Assembly (NCBI GenBank): GCA_045592745.1
Contig: JAZNVH010000011.1
Span: forward strand, 1-64,000
DNA length: 64,000 bases
Direction of reading: 5' to 3'
Source of the DNA: Aphodoplasma sp045592745
Lineage (GTDB): Bacteria; Bacillota; Clostridia; UBA1381; UMGS1253
In this document: positions 43,358 to 51,769 of the stretch, piece by piece
Numbering within the stretch: position 1 is the first letter of the stretch
Layout of the letters: each line of letters opens with the position of its first letter
The notes under the pieces: generated by a model
Databases searched by the model: none
What the model was told of the DNA's origin: nothing
What the model saw: the letters and a program-made list of their open reading frames with translations, nothing else
Made by a program: the position numbers and the translations under genes

Positions 43358-46300
43358 ATGCCACATGAGATAACACTTGGCAAAAACAAACGCATGAGTT
43401 ACTCCAAAATCAAAGAGCCTCTCGATATGCCAAACCTTATCGAAATCCAGAAAAAATCGTATGACTGGTTTTTGGAAGCAGGTCTTAAAGAGGTTTTCGA
43501 GGATGTTTCCCCGATTTGTGATTACACGGGCAATCTTGTTTTGGAATTTATCGACTACAAACTCGACGAAACTCCAAAGTATCCCGTTGAGGAGTGCAAG
43601 GAGCGTGACGCGAACTATTCTGCGCCCCTTCGTGTAAAGGTAAGACTTATTAATAAGGAAACAGGCGAAGTAAAAGAACAGGACATTTTTATGGGCGAAT
43701 TTCCGCTTATGACAGAGCAGGGCACATTTATTATAAATGGTGCTGAGCGTGTTGTTGTAAGCCAGCTTGTACGTTCGCCGGGAATGTATTATGGAATGGA
43801 GCACGACAAGTCGGGTAAGGAGCTTTATAACGCTACCGTTATCCCCTACCGTGGTGCATGGCTTGAGTATGACATTGACGTAAACGATGTTTTCTCTGTT
43901 CGTATAGACAGAACAAGAAAGCTTCCCGTAACAATGCTTTTGCGTGCTATGGGCGTTGAGACCAATGCTCAGATTTATGAAATGTTCGGTGATGATGAAA
44001 GAATCAGAGCCACACTTGAAAAGGACAATACAAACAGTGAAGAAGCACTTATAGAAATTTATAAAAAACTTCGTCCGGGCGAGCCGGCAAACGCTGAAAG
44101 CGCAAAATCGCTTGTTACAGATATGTTCTTTGACCCCAAACGTTATGATCTTGCAAAGGTTGGCCGTTTTAAGTACAATCAGAAAATGGCAATTGGCAAG
44201 CGCATAAAAGGACAAAAGCTTGCTATGGATGTTGTCGATCCTTCGACAGGTGAGATTTTAGCATCGGCAGGCGATGTAGTAAGCGAGCAGACTGCTTTTG
44301 AAATCGAAAATGCAGGCGTTAACGCAGTTACTGTTTTGGTTGATGAAAAAGAAGTAAAGATTTTCTCAAACGGAATGGTAAAGCTTGCAAACTATGTAGA
44401 TATTGATGAAGAAGAGCTAAAAGAGCTTGGATTCCACACCACTGTAAGACGCAGTATTCTTGATGAAATCTTAGAATCACTCGAAGTTGAGGGCAAGAGT
44501 GATGATAAAGAAGAAATGAAGCGTGTTCTTGTAAGCCGCAGAGATGAGCTTATGCCAAAGCATATTGTTGTTGAAGATATGTTTGCTTCAATAAACTATT
44601 TTAACAACCTTTGTTGTGGAATTGGTTCGCTTGACGATATCGACCACCTTGGCAACCGTCGTTTGCGCTGTGTTGGTGAGCTTTTGCAAAACCAGTTCAG
44701 AATCGGTCTTTCACGTATGGAAAGAGTAGTTCGTGAGAGAATGAACATACAAGACCTCGATGTTGTAACACCGCAGACACTTATAAATATACGTCCTGTT
44801 GCGTCTACAATTAAAGAGTTCTTTGGTTCATCACAGCTTTCGCAGTTTATGGACCAGACAAACCCGCTTGCAGAGCTTACACATAAAAGAAGACTTTCAG
44901 CACTCGGTCCGGGCGGTCTTTCAAGAGAGAGAGCAGGCTTTGAGGTGCGTGACGTTCACTATACACACTATGGCCGTATGTGCCCGATTGAGTCGCCTGA
45001 AGGACCTAACATCGGTCTTATCAGCTCGCTTTCGTCGTTTGCGCGCATAAATGAGTACGGCTTTATTGAGTCACCTTACAGAAAGGTTGACAAAAAGACA
45101 GGCACAGTGCTTGACGAGGTTGTTTATATGACAGCTGATGTCGAGGACGGTTTTACAATTGCACAGGCAAATGAGCCGCTTGATGAAAACAACAGATTTA
45201 TTGATAAAAAGATTACAGCACGTCGCCTTCGTGACTTCGTCGAAGTTCCGCCAAGCGACATTGATTACATGGACGTATCACCGCGCCAGCTTGTTTCGGT
45301 TGCTACATCTATGATACCATTCCTTGAAAACGACGACGCTAACCGTGCGCTCATGGGTTCGAACATGCAGCGTCAGGCGGTTCCGCTTATAAGAACAGAG
45401 TCGCCTATCGTAGGTACAGGTATGGAGTACAAGGCAGCAAAGGATTCGGGCGTTGTTGTACTTGCAAAGCGTGATGGTGTTGTTACAAAGGTAAGCGCAA
45501 AGGAAATCGTTATAAAGGCTGATGAAGATGGCACACTTGACACTTACAGACTTTTAAAATTCCTTCGTTCAAACCAGGGAACATGTATAAATCAGCGTCC
45601 GATTGTATCAGAGGGCGAAGTTGTTAAAAAAGATGATATTATTGCGGACGGCCCTTCCACAAGCAATGGTGAAATTGCACTTGGTAAGAACGTGCTCATC
45701 GGCTTTATGACTTGGGAAGGTTATAACTACGAGGATGCTGTTCTCTTAAATGAAAGACTTGTACGCGATGACGTATATACCTCAATCCATATTGAAGAGT
45801 ATGAAGCAGATTCGCGTGATACAAAGCTTGGACCGGAGGAAATTACACGCGACATTCCAAATGTCGGCGAGGATGCTCTTCGTGACCTTGACGAGCGCGG
45901 AATTATCCGCATTGGTGCAGAGGTACATTCGGGCGATATACTTGTTGGTAAGGTTACACCTAAGGGTGAAACAGAGCTTACCGCAGAGGAAAGACTTCTT
46001 CGTGCAATTTTCGGCGAAAAAGCACGTGAGGTTCGTGATACATCGCTTCGTGTACCGCACGGTGAAGCAGGTGTAATTGTTGACGTAAAGGTGTTTACAC
46101 GTGAAAACGGTGACGAGCTTGCACCGGGAGTTAACCAGCTTGTACGCTGCTATATAGCACAGAGAAGAAAAATCTCTGTCGGCGACAAAATGGCAGGTCG
46201 TCATGGTAACAAGGGTGTTATTTCAAGAATTCTTCCGGAAGAGGATATGCCGTTCCTTCCCGATGGTACACCGCTTGATATCGTGCTTAATCCGTTGGGC

Positions 46301-47194
46301 GTGCCGTCGCGTATGAACATTGGTCAGGTGCTTGAAGTGCATCTTGGCTATGCGGCAAAGAAGCTTGGTTATAAAATTGCAACGCCGGTATTTGACGGCG
46401 CAAACGAGGAAGATATTGCAAAGGCGCTTGTTGCGGCAGGTTATGACGAGGACGGTAAGACTGTGCTCTATGACGGACGCACAGGTGAGCCGTTTGATAA
46501 CCGTGTAACTGTTGGTTATATGTATTATTTGAAGCTTCATCACCTTGTTGATGACAAAATTCATGCCCGTTCAACCGGTCCATACTCGCTTGTTACACAG
46601 CAGCCGCTCGGTGGTAAAGCGCAGTTTGGTGGACAGCGTTTCGGTGAAATGGAAGTTTGGGCGCTTGAAGCTTACGGCGCAGCATATACATTGCAGGAAA
46701 TTTTGACAGTAAAATCGGACGACGTTGTCGGACGTGTTAAGACATACGAGTCAATCGTAAAGGGTGAAAACGTACCTGAACCGGGTGTGCCGGAGTCGTT
46801 TAAGGTGCTTATTAAAGAGCTTCAGAGCCTTGCGCTTGATGTCAAAGTACTTGACAAGGATGGCGAAGAGGTAGAGCTTGGTGAGTATTCCGACGAAAAT
46901 GATATTGTAAATCCGCTCTCTGTCAATATTGAGGGCAGCGAAGACAGCATTAATCCGAATGAGGCATCGCAGGGAGTATATTCAAGCGAAAGCTTTGATC
47001 TTGATGAAGAGTCGGCATTTGAGTTTGAAGAAGCAGATGACGACGACCAGTCATACGGTCTTGACGATTTTGATGATGATCTTGATGCGTTTGATGATTT
47101 GGATGATTATGACGAAATTGAAGCGCCGGAGGAACCCGATGATTTTGATGATGTTATCGAGGACCTTGACGCGTTGCCGGATGATGACGAATAA
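43358..47194 (+). CDS. rpoB: RNA polymerase beta subunit
   Basis: The beta subunit of RNA polymerase, 1278 residues from the ATG at 43358; GAGGTG ends eight bases before this ATG, while the ATG at 43352 is only two bases from it. All conserved blocks are seen, including the rifampicin region SSQLSQFMDQTNPLAELTHKRRLSALGPGG with the usual sensitive residues, the segment MRQR-like NMQRQAVPL, and GDKMAGRHGNKGVIS near the active site. The last 85 residues or so form a highly acidic tail of Asp/Glu runs beyond the normal C-terminus. The usual upstream rplJ and rplL genes are absent here. Confidence 0.97.
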   Translation: MPHEITLGKNKRMSYSKIKEPLDMPNLIEIQKKSYDWFLEAGLKEVFEDVSPICDYTGNLVLEFIDYKLDETPKYPVEECKERDANYSAPLRVKVRLINKETGEVKEQDIFMGEFPLMTEQGTFIINGAERVVVSQLVRSPGMYYGMEHDKSGKELYNATVIPYRGAWLEYDIDVNDVFSVRIDRTRKLPVTMLLRAMGVETNAQIYEMFGDDERIRATLEKDNTNSEEALIEIYKKLRPGEPANAESAKSLVTDMFFDPKRYDLAKVGRFKYNQKMAIGKRIKGQKLAMDVVDPSTGEILASAGDVVSEQTAFEIENAGVNAVTVLVDEKEVKIFSNGMVKLANYVDIDEEELKELGFHTTVRRSILDEILESLEVEGKSDDKEEMKRVLVSRRDELMPKHIVVEDMFASINYFNNLCCGIGSLDDIDHLGNRRLRCVGELLQNQFRIGLSRMERVVRERMNIQDLDVVTPQTLINIRPVASTIKEFFGSSQLSQFMDQTNPLAELTHKRRLSALGPGGLSRERAGFEVRDVHYTHYGRMCPIESPEGPNIGLISSLSSFARINEYGFIESPYRKVDKKTGTVLDEVVYMTADVEDGFTIAQANEPLDENNRFIDKKITARRLRDFVEVPPSDIDYMDVSPRQLVSVATSMIPFLENDDANRALMGSNMQRQAVPLIRTESPIVGTGMEYKAAKDSGVVVLAKRDGVVTKVSAKEIVIKADEDGTLDTYRLLKFLRSNQGTCINQRPIVSEGEVVKKDDIIADGPSTSNGEIALGKNVLIGFMTWEGYNYEDAVLLNERLVRDDVYTSIHIEEYEADSRDTKLGPEEITRDIPNVGEDALRDLDERGIIRIGAEVHSGDILVGKVTPKGETELTAEERLLRAIFGEKAREVRDTSLRVPHGEAGVIVDVKVFTRENGDELAPGVNQLVRCYIAQRRKISVGDKMAGRHGNKGVISRILPEEDMPFLPDGTPLDIVLNPLGVPSRMNIGQVLEVHLGYAAKKLGYKIATPVFDGANEEDIAKALVAAGYDEDGKTVLYDGRTGEPFDNRVTVGYMYYLKLHHLVDDKIHARSTGPYSLVTQQPLGGKAQFGGQRFGEMEVWALEAYGAAYTLQEILTVKSDDVVGRVKTYESIVKGENVPEPGVPESFKVLIKELQSLALDVKVLDKDGEEVELGEYSDENDIVNPLSVNIEGSEDSINPNEASQGVYSSESFDLDEESAFEFEEADDDDQSYGLDDFDDDLDAFDDLDDYDEIEAPEEPDDFDDVIEDLDALPDDDE

Positions 47195-47286
47195 ATCGCA
47201 GCGTTACAGATAAATTTTATATAATGCATGCGAAGCAGTTGTTATGAAACTAACAGCTTGCACTATCTTATGAGGAGGTTTTTACG
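47195..47286 (+). other. rpoB-rpoC spacer with pieces shared with the rpoB leader
   Basis: This 92-base spacer contains CGCAGCGTTA (47197-47206), found exactly in the rpoB leader at 43314-43323. It also has a 17-base string at 47262-47278 (ACTATCTTATGAGGAGG) matching 14 of 17 bases of leader 43297-43313. An imperfect stem-loop of AAGC..GTTA with TAACAGCTT lies between them. The second string includes the rpoC ribosome binding site. Confidence 0.5.
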
Positions 47287-50200
47287 TTGGAATTTACAAC
47301 TTTTGACGCCATAAAAATAGGCCTGGCCTCTCCCGAGAAAATCCGAGAATGGTCACATGGTGAGGTCAAAAAGCCTGAAACCATAAATTATAGAACACTA
47401 AAGCCCGAACGTGACGGACTCTTTTGCGAAAGAATCTTCGGGCCCCAGCGTGACTGGGAATGTCACTGCGGAAAGTACAAAAAGATTCGATACAAGGGTA
47501 TAGTATGTGACCGTTGCGGCGTTGAGGTTACACGCTCGAAGGTGCGCCGTGAAAGAATGGGTCACATAGAGCTTGCCACACCGGTTTCTCATATCTGGTA
47601 CTTTAAAGGTATACCGTCAAGAATGGGACTTCTTCTTGATATGTCGCCGAAGGTACTTGAACAGGTGTTGTACTTTGCTGCACACGTTGTTATTGATGCA
47701 GGTAATACAGGGCTTCCGGAAAAGTCGGTTTTGTCTGAGAAAGATTATCGCGAATGTGTTGAAAAATACGGCGATAACTTTAAGGCGGGAATGGGCGCAG
47801 AGTCTATTAAAGAGCTTTTGCAGAAGATTGACCTTGAAGAACTTTCAAAAGAACTTAAAGAACAGCTTGAAAGCGCACAGGGACAAAAGAAAATCCGCAT
47901 TGTTAAACGTCTTGAAGCTGTTGAGGCTTTCAGACTTTCGAAAAACAAGCCTGAGTGGATGATTATGGATGTTATCCCGGTAATTCCGCCAGAACTAAGA
48001 CCTATGGTACAGCTCGACGGCGGACGTTTTGCGACGAGCGATTTAAATGATTTGTATCGTCGTGTTATAAACAGAAACAATCGTCTTAAAAGACTTCTTG
48101 ATTTGCACGCTCCTGATATCATTGTAAGAAATGAAAAGAGAATGCTTCAGGAGGCTGTTGACGCACTTATTGATAACGGCAGACGCGGCCGTCCCGTTAC
48201 AGGACCCGGAAACCGTGCGCTCAAGTCACTTTCCGATATGCTTAAAGGTAAGCAGGGACGCTTCAGACAGAATCTTCTTGGTAAGCGTGTTGACTATTCA
48301 GGACGTAGCGTTATCGTTGTGGGTCCGGAACTTAAGCTTTATCAGTGCGGTCTTCCGAAGGAAATGGCAATTGAGTTATTCAAGCCATTTGTTATGAAAA
48401 AACTTGTCGCTGATGGTCTTGCACACAACATAAAGAGCGCTAAACGTATGGTTGAAAGACTTCGTCCTGAGGTTTGGGACGTGCTTGAGGATGTTATCAA
48501 GGAGCATCCGGTACTGCTAAACCGTGCTCCTACACTTCACAGACTTGGTATTCAGGCGTTTGAGCCGGTGCTTGTTGAAGGCAGAGCGCTAAAGCTTCAT
48601 CCGCTCGTATGTACAGCATACAACGCCGACTTCGACGGCGACCAGATGGCTGTTCACGTTCCGCTCTCTCCCGAGGCACAGGCAGAGGCAAGATTCCTTA
48701 TGCTTTCAGCAAACAACCTTCTAAAGCCACAGGACGGAAAGCCTGTTACTGTTCCGACACAGGATATGGTACTTGGAAGCTACTACTTGACACTTGTCAA
48801 GGATGGCGACAAGGGTGAAGGCAAGGTGTTTTCCGATGTTGATGAAGCTATGATGGCGTACAGAAATGGAATAATTACGCTTCATGCACGCATCAAGGTT
48901 CGTATGAAGAAGGAAATTGACGGCGTAATGCAGCAGCGCACAATAAATGCTACAATGGGTCAGATTATCTTTAACGAGCACATTCCTCAGGATTTGGGCT
49001 TTGTTGACAGAAGTGATCCAGCAAAGGCATTTGACCTTGAGTTTACGAAGCTTGCTACTAAAAAGCAGCTTGGAATTATTATAGACAGATGTATCCGTGT
49101 TCACGGCTTTACTGAAACAGCTGATGTTCTTGACAATATTAAAGCGCTTGGCTTTAAGTATTCAACACAGGGCGCTGTTACAGTTAGCGTGTCTGATATC
49201 AAAGTGCCTGAGGTTAAAGGACAGCTTCTTGCAGAAGCAGAAGAAAAGGTTGATAAAATTACAAAACAGTTTAGACGTGGTATGCTTGATGATAACGAGC
49301 GTTACGATGCAGTTATCAAGGTTTGGACAGAAACAAACGACAAGCTCACAAAAGAACTTATGGATAACATGGATGCACTTAACCCGATTTACATGATGGC
49401 AAACTCCGGTGCACGTGGTAGCGTAAATCAGATTCGTCAGCTTGCAGGTATGCGCGGTCTTATGGCTAACACATCCGGTAAAGCGGTCGAGATTCCGATT
49501 CGTGCTAATTTCCGTGAAGGTCTTAACGTACTTGAGTACTTTATTTCAACTCACGGTGCAAGAAAAGGTCTTGCAGATACGGCTCTTCGTACAGCTGACT
49601 CGGGTTACCTTACAAGACGTCTTGTTGATGTCAGCCAGGATGTAATTATCCGCGAGGATGACTGTGGTACAACAGAGGGCTTGGTTGTAAGCGCAATAAA
49701 GGACGGCAACGAGGTTATCGAGCCGCTTAAAGACAGACTTTTGGGTCGTTATGCTTGCGGCGATGTTGTTGATCCGTCAACAGGCGAGGTCTTGGTTGCG
49801 GATGGCGTTATGATGGGCGACGAAGAAATCGCAAAAATCGAAAACGCAGGCGTTGAGGAAGTTAAGATAAGAAGCATACTCACATGTAAGTGTGCTGTAG
49901 GTGTGTGCTCGCACTGCTATGGTTCAAACCTTGCAAGCGGTGAGCCTGTACCGGTGGGCGAGGCTGTTGGTATTATCGCAGCTCAGTCAATCGGTGAGCC
50001 TGGTACACAGCTTACAATGCGTACGTTCCACTCGGGCGGTGTTGCCGGCGACGATATCACACAGGGTCTTCCCCGTGTCGAAGAATTGTTCGAGGCAAGA
50101 AAGCCAAAGGGCGTTGCAATCATATCAGAAATCGGTGGCAGCGTTGCAGTTTCAGAAACAAAGAAGCGTCGTGAAATTGTGGTTACTGATGATGAAACAA

Positions 50201-50844
50201 AGGAAAGCATCACATATGTAATTCCTTATGATGCTCGCATACGTGTTAAAGATGGCGATATTATCAAAAAGGGTGCGCCGCTTACAAGTGGTTCGCTCAA
50301 TCCTCAGGATATACTCAGAATTCTTGGTGAGAGAGCTGTTCAAAGCTATCTTACACAAGAGGTTCAGAGAGTTTATCGTATGCAGGGTGTTGATATTTCC
50401 GATAAGCATATCGAAGTTATTGTTCGCCAGATGATGCGTAAAGTTAAGATTGATGAATCCGGTGATACAAATCTTTTGATGGGAAGCCTTGTAGATGTAT
50501 TTGAGTTTGAGAAGGCAAACGAGGAGGCGGTAAACAACGGTGGCAAACCTGCCAGCGCAACAATCAACCTTCTTGGTATTACAAAGGCGGCTCTTGCTAC
50601 AGATTCGTTCTTGTCAGCGGCTTCGTTCCAGGAAACAACGAGAGTTCTTACAGAAGCAGCTATTAAGGGCAAGGTTGACCCGCTTCTCGGTCTTAAGGAA
50701 AACGTTATTATTGGTAAGCTTGTTCCTGCAGGTACGGGTATGAGCTTGTATCGTGACGTTGACTTAAATATCGAGGGTGCAGAGAAAACTGCGCTTGAAG
50801 ATGCACTTGATGCTGCAATGGCACAGAGTGATTTGATAGGCTAA
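47287..50844 (+). CDS. rpoC: RNA polymerase beta' subunit
   Basis: The beta' subunit, 1185 residues. The N-terminal zinc site CHCGKYKKIRYKGIVCDRCG, the catalytic Mg site YNADFDGDQMAVH, the trigger-loop region RTADSGYLTRRLVD and the second zinc site CKCAVGVCSHCYG are intact. It begins with a TTG start at 47287, eight bases after GAGGAGG; the family start EFTTFDAIKIGLASP follows directly, so there is no better start. It shares the rpoB transcript and ends at a terminator, without the rpsL-rpsG-fusA genes that often follow. Confidence 0.97.
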   Translation: MEFTTFDAIKIGLASPEKIREWSHGEVKKPETINYRTLKPERDGLFCERIFGPQRDWECHCGKYKKIRYKGIVCDRCGVEVTRSKVRRERMGHIELATPVSHIWYFKGIPSRMGLLLDMSPKVLEQVLYFAAHVVIDAGNTGLPEKSVLSEKDYRECVEKYGDNFKAGMGAESIKELLQKIDLEELSKELKEQLESAQGQKKIRIVKRLEAVEAFRLSKNKPEWMIMDVIPVIPPELRPMVQLDGGRFATSDLNDLYRRVINRNNRLKRLLDLHAPDIIVRNEKRMLQEAVDALIDNGRRGRPVTGPGNRALKSLSDMLKGKQGRFRQNLLGKRVDYSGRSVIVVGPELKLYQCGLPKEMAIELFKPFVMKKLVADGLAHNIKSAKRMVERLRPEVWDVLEDVIKEHPVLLNRAPTLHRLGIQAFEPVLVEGRALKLHPLVCTAYNADFDGDQMAVHVPLSPEAQAEARFLMLSANNLLKPQDGKPVTVPTQDMVLGSYYLTLVKDGDKGEGKVFSDVDEAMMAYRNGIITLHARIKVRMKKEIDGVMQQRTINATMGQIIFNEHIPQDLGFVDRSDPAKAFDLEFTKLATKKQLGIIIDRCIRVHGFTETADVLDNIKALGFKYSTQGAVTVSVSDIKVPEVKGQLLAEAEEKVDKITKQFRRGMLDDNERYDAVIKVWTETNDKLTKELMDNMDALNPIYMMANSGARGSVNQIRQLAGMRGLMANTSGKAVEIPIRANFREGLNVLEYFISTHGARKGLADTALRTADSGYLTRRLVDVSQDVIIREDDCGTTEGLVVSAIKDGNEVIEPLKDRLLGRYACGDVVDPSTGEVLVADGVMMGDEEIAKIENAGVEEVKIRSILTCKCAVGVCSHCYGSNLASGEPVPVGEAVGIIAAQSIGEPGTQLTMRTFHSGGVAGDDITQGLPRVEELFEARKPKGVAIISEIGGSVAVSETKKRREIVVTDDETKESITYVIPYDARIRVKDGDIIKKGAPLTSGSLNPQDILRILGERAVQSYLTQEVQRVYRMQGVDISDKHIEVIVRQMMRKVKIDESGDTNLLMGSLVDVFEFEKANEEAVNNGGKPASATINLLGITKAALATDSFLSAASFQETTRVLTEAAIKGKVDPLLGLKENVIIGKLVPAGTGMSLYRDVDLNIEGAEKTALEDALDAAMAQSDLIG

Positions 50845-50857
50845 ATTAAATAAAAAT

Positions 50858-50889
50858 AAAAAGTGCGGGCAGCTTGCTCGCACTTTTTG
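50858..50889. terminator. Terminator of rpoB-rpoC
   Basis: AAAAGTGCG.GC pairs with GC.CGCACTTTTT and is followed by further T runs. The convergent XRE gene ends just beyond it. Confidence 0.88.
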
Positions 50890-50900
50890 CGTTTTTTTTG

Positions 50901-51125
50901 TTATATTTTTTTACGTTTGGGCGGTGTTGGGTCATCTGTTAAATTTAAAATATAATCTGTGCTGACATTGTATAAAAGTGCGAGTTTAATTAATATATCT
51001 ACGGGAAGAGATACCTCGCCGCGTTCGTAATTGCTATAAATTCTTTGGCTACAATTAAGACGTTTTGCTAAATCAGTTTGTGTAAAATCGTTATCTTCGC
51101 GCAAATCTTTTAAACGTGTAAACAT
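50901..51125 (-). CDS. Small XRE-family helix-turn-helix regulator
   Basis: A 74-residue DNA-binding protein that is almost only an HTH_3 domain: LREDNDFTQTDLAKRLNCSQRIYSNYERGEV is the classic fold with FTQTDLAKRLNCSQRIYSNY as the helix-turn-helix. The C-terminus is basic (PPKRKKI). The ATG at 51125 has GGGGTGA upstream. It is divergent from a small gene of unknown function, and two palindromes lie between, so it most likely represses both genes including itself. Confidence 0.85.
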   Translation of the reverse strand: MFTRLKDLREDNDFTQTDLAKRLNCSQRIYSNYERGEVSLPVDILIKLALLYNVSTDYILNLTDDPTPPKRKKI

Positions 51126-51152
51126 TTTATTCACCCCGATTAAAGTATATAT

Positions 51153-51194
51153 TAGCGAAATAATCGCTATTGATTTTTAGCGAAAAATTCGCTA
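51153..51194. promoter_or_regulatory. Two palindromic operators in the XRE divergent region
   Basis: Site one is TAGCGAAATAATCGCTA (51153-51169) and site two is TAGCGAAAAATTCGCTA (51178-51194). Both are 17-base palindromes with the half-site TAGCGA and centres 25 bases apart. They lie between the divergent XRE and small protein genes and are the expected targets of the XRE dimer. Confidence 0.75.
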
Positions 51195-51217
51195 AAATAT
51201 ATTTTGAGGTGATTATT

Positions 51218-51508
51218 ATGAAAATAAAAAAAGAATTTGAAATTAATTTTTACCGTTTGAGTAGATTTATGGGAGAAGATTTGTATAAAGAGGTTACGAG
51301 TGCACAATTTTGGGAGCTTGACAAATTTGAGCCGGCCCTTTGCACATGGATTGAAAATGAAGTTATTGCAAAAGTGCCGGCAATGGATAAATATTTTAGA
51401 GGTATTGGACTCTATAGAAGGGATTTACAGGCACAGATGTTTCTCAGATTATATTATGCGACTGAATGCGAAAAAATAGAACAGACGCAACAAGGCTTTT
51501 ATGGATAA
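51218..51508 (+). CDS. Small protein of unknown function divergent from an XRE regulator
   Basis: A 96-residue soluble protein with mixed charge and many aromatic residues (FYRLSRFMGEDLYKEV, FWELDKFEP, RLYYATECEKIEQ). It has no signal peptide, membrane segment or recognised motif. GAGGTGA precedes the ATG at 51218 and the second operator lies just upstream, so it is likely repressed by the XRE protein. The layout recalls toxin-antitoxin or phage-type switches, but nothing in the sequence supports a toxic role. Confidence 0.65.
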   Translation: MKIKKEFEINFYRLSRFMGEDLYKEVTSAQFWELDKFEPALCTWIENEVIAKVPAMDKYFRGIGLYRRDLQAQMFLRLYYATECEKIEQTQQGFYG

Positions 51509-51675
51509 GAAGGTTTTCTTTTAAACCGCTCATTTTCAGTATGAATTTTAATATAAGAAACAAGTGAATTTTATTTAACAGTATTAATTTGTAAAGTTTT
51601 TGTGTTTATTTGCGAAATTGCAGAGCAAGATAATAAAAAAACAATAAATAATTTGACGAATTATCAAAAAAATCC

Positions 51676-51704
51676 TTGACATTGGCGCTATAAAAGTATA
51701 AAAT
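51676..51704 (+). promoter_or_regulatory. Promoter of pyrG
   Basis: TTGACA (51676-51681), a 17-base spacer and TAAAAT (51699-51704), 66 bases before the pyrG start. The short leader has no C-rich start of the kind used for CTP-sensitive attenuation in Bacillus pyrG that I can recognise. Confidence 0.7.
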
Positions 51705-51769
51705 AAATTAGGTATTTTATTTAAACAAATAGATTATACAGATATTCTAAGAAAAAAGGATTGGTAACT

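Noticed and set aside
43298..44215. A 305-codon open frame antisense to the start of rpoB
   Set aside because: It is a shadow of rpoB: it lies wholly opposite conserved rpoB codons, is rich in Cys/Phe/Leu, and has no ribosome site.
50901..51508. Toxin-antitoxin system
   Set aside because: The layout is divergent with palindromic operators, but the 96-residue protein shows no toxin motif, so only a regulator plus unknown gene is claimed.
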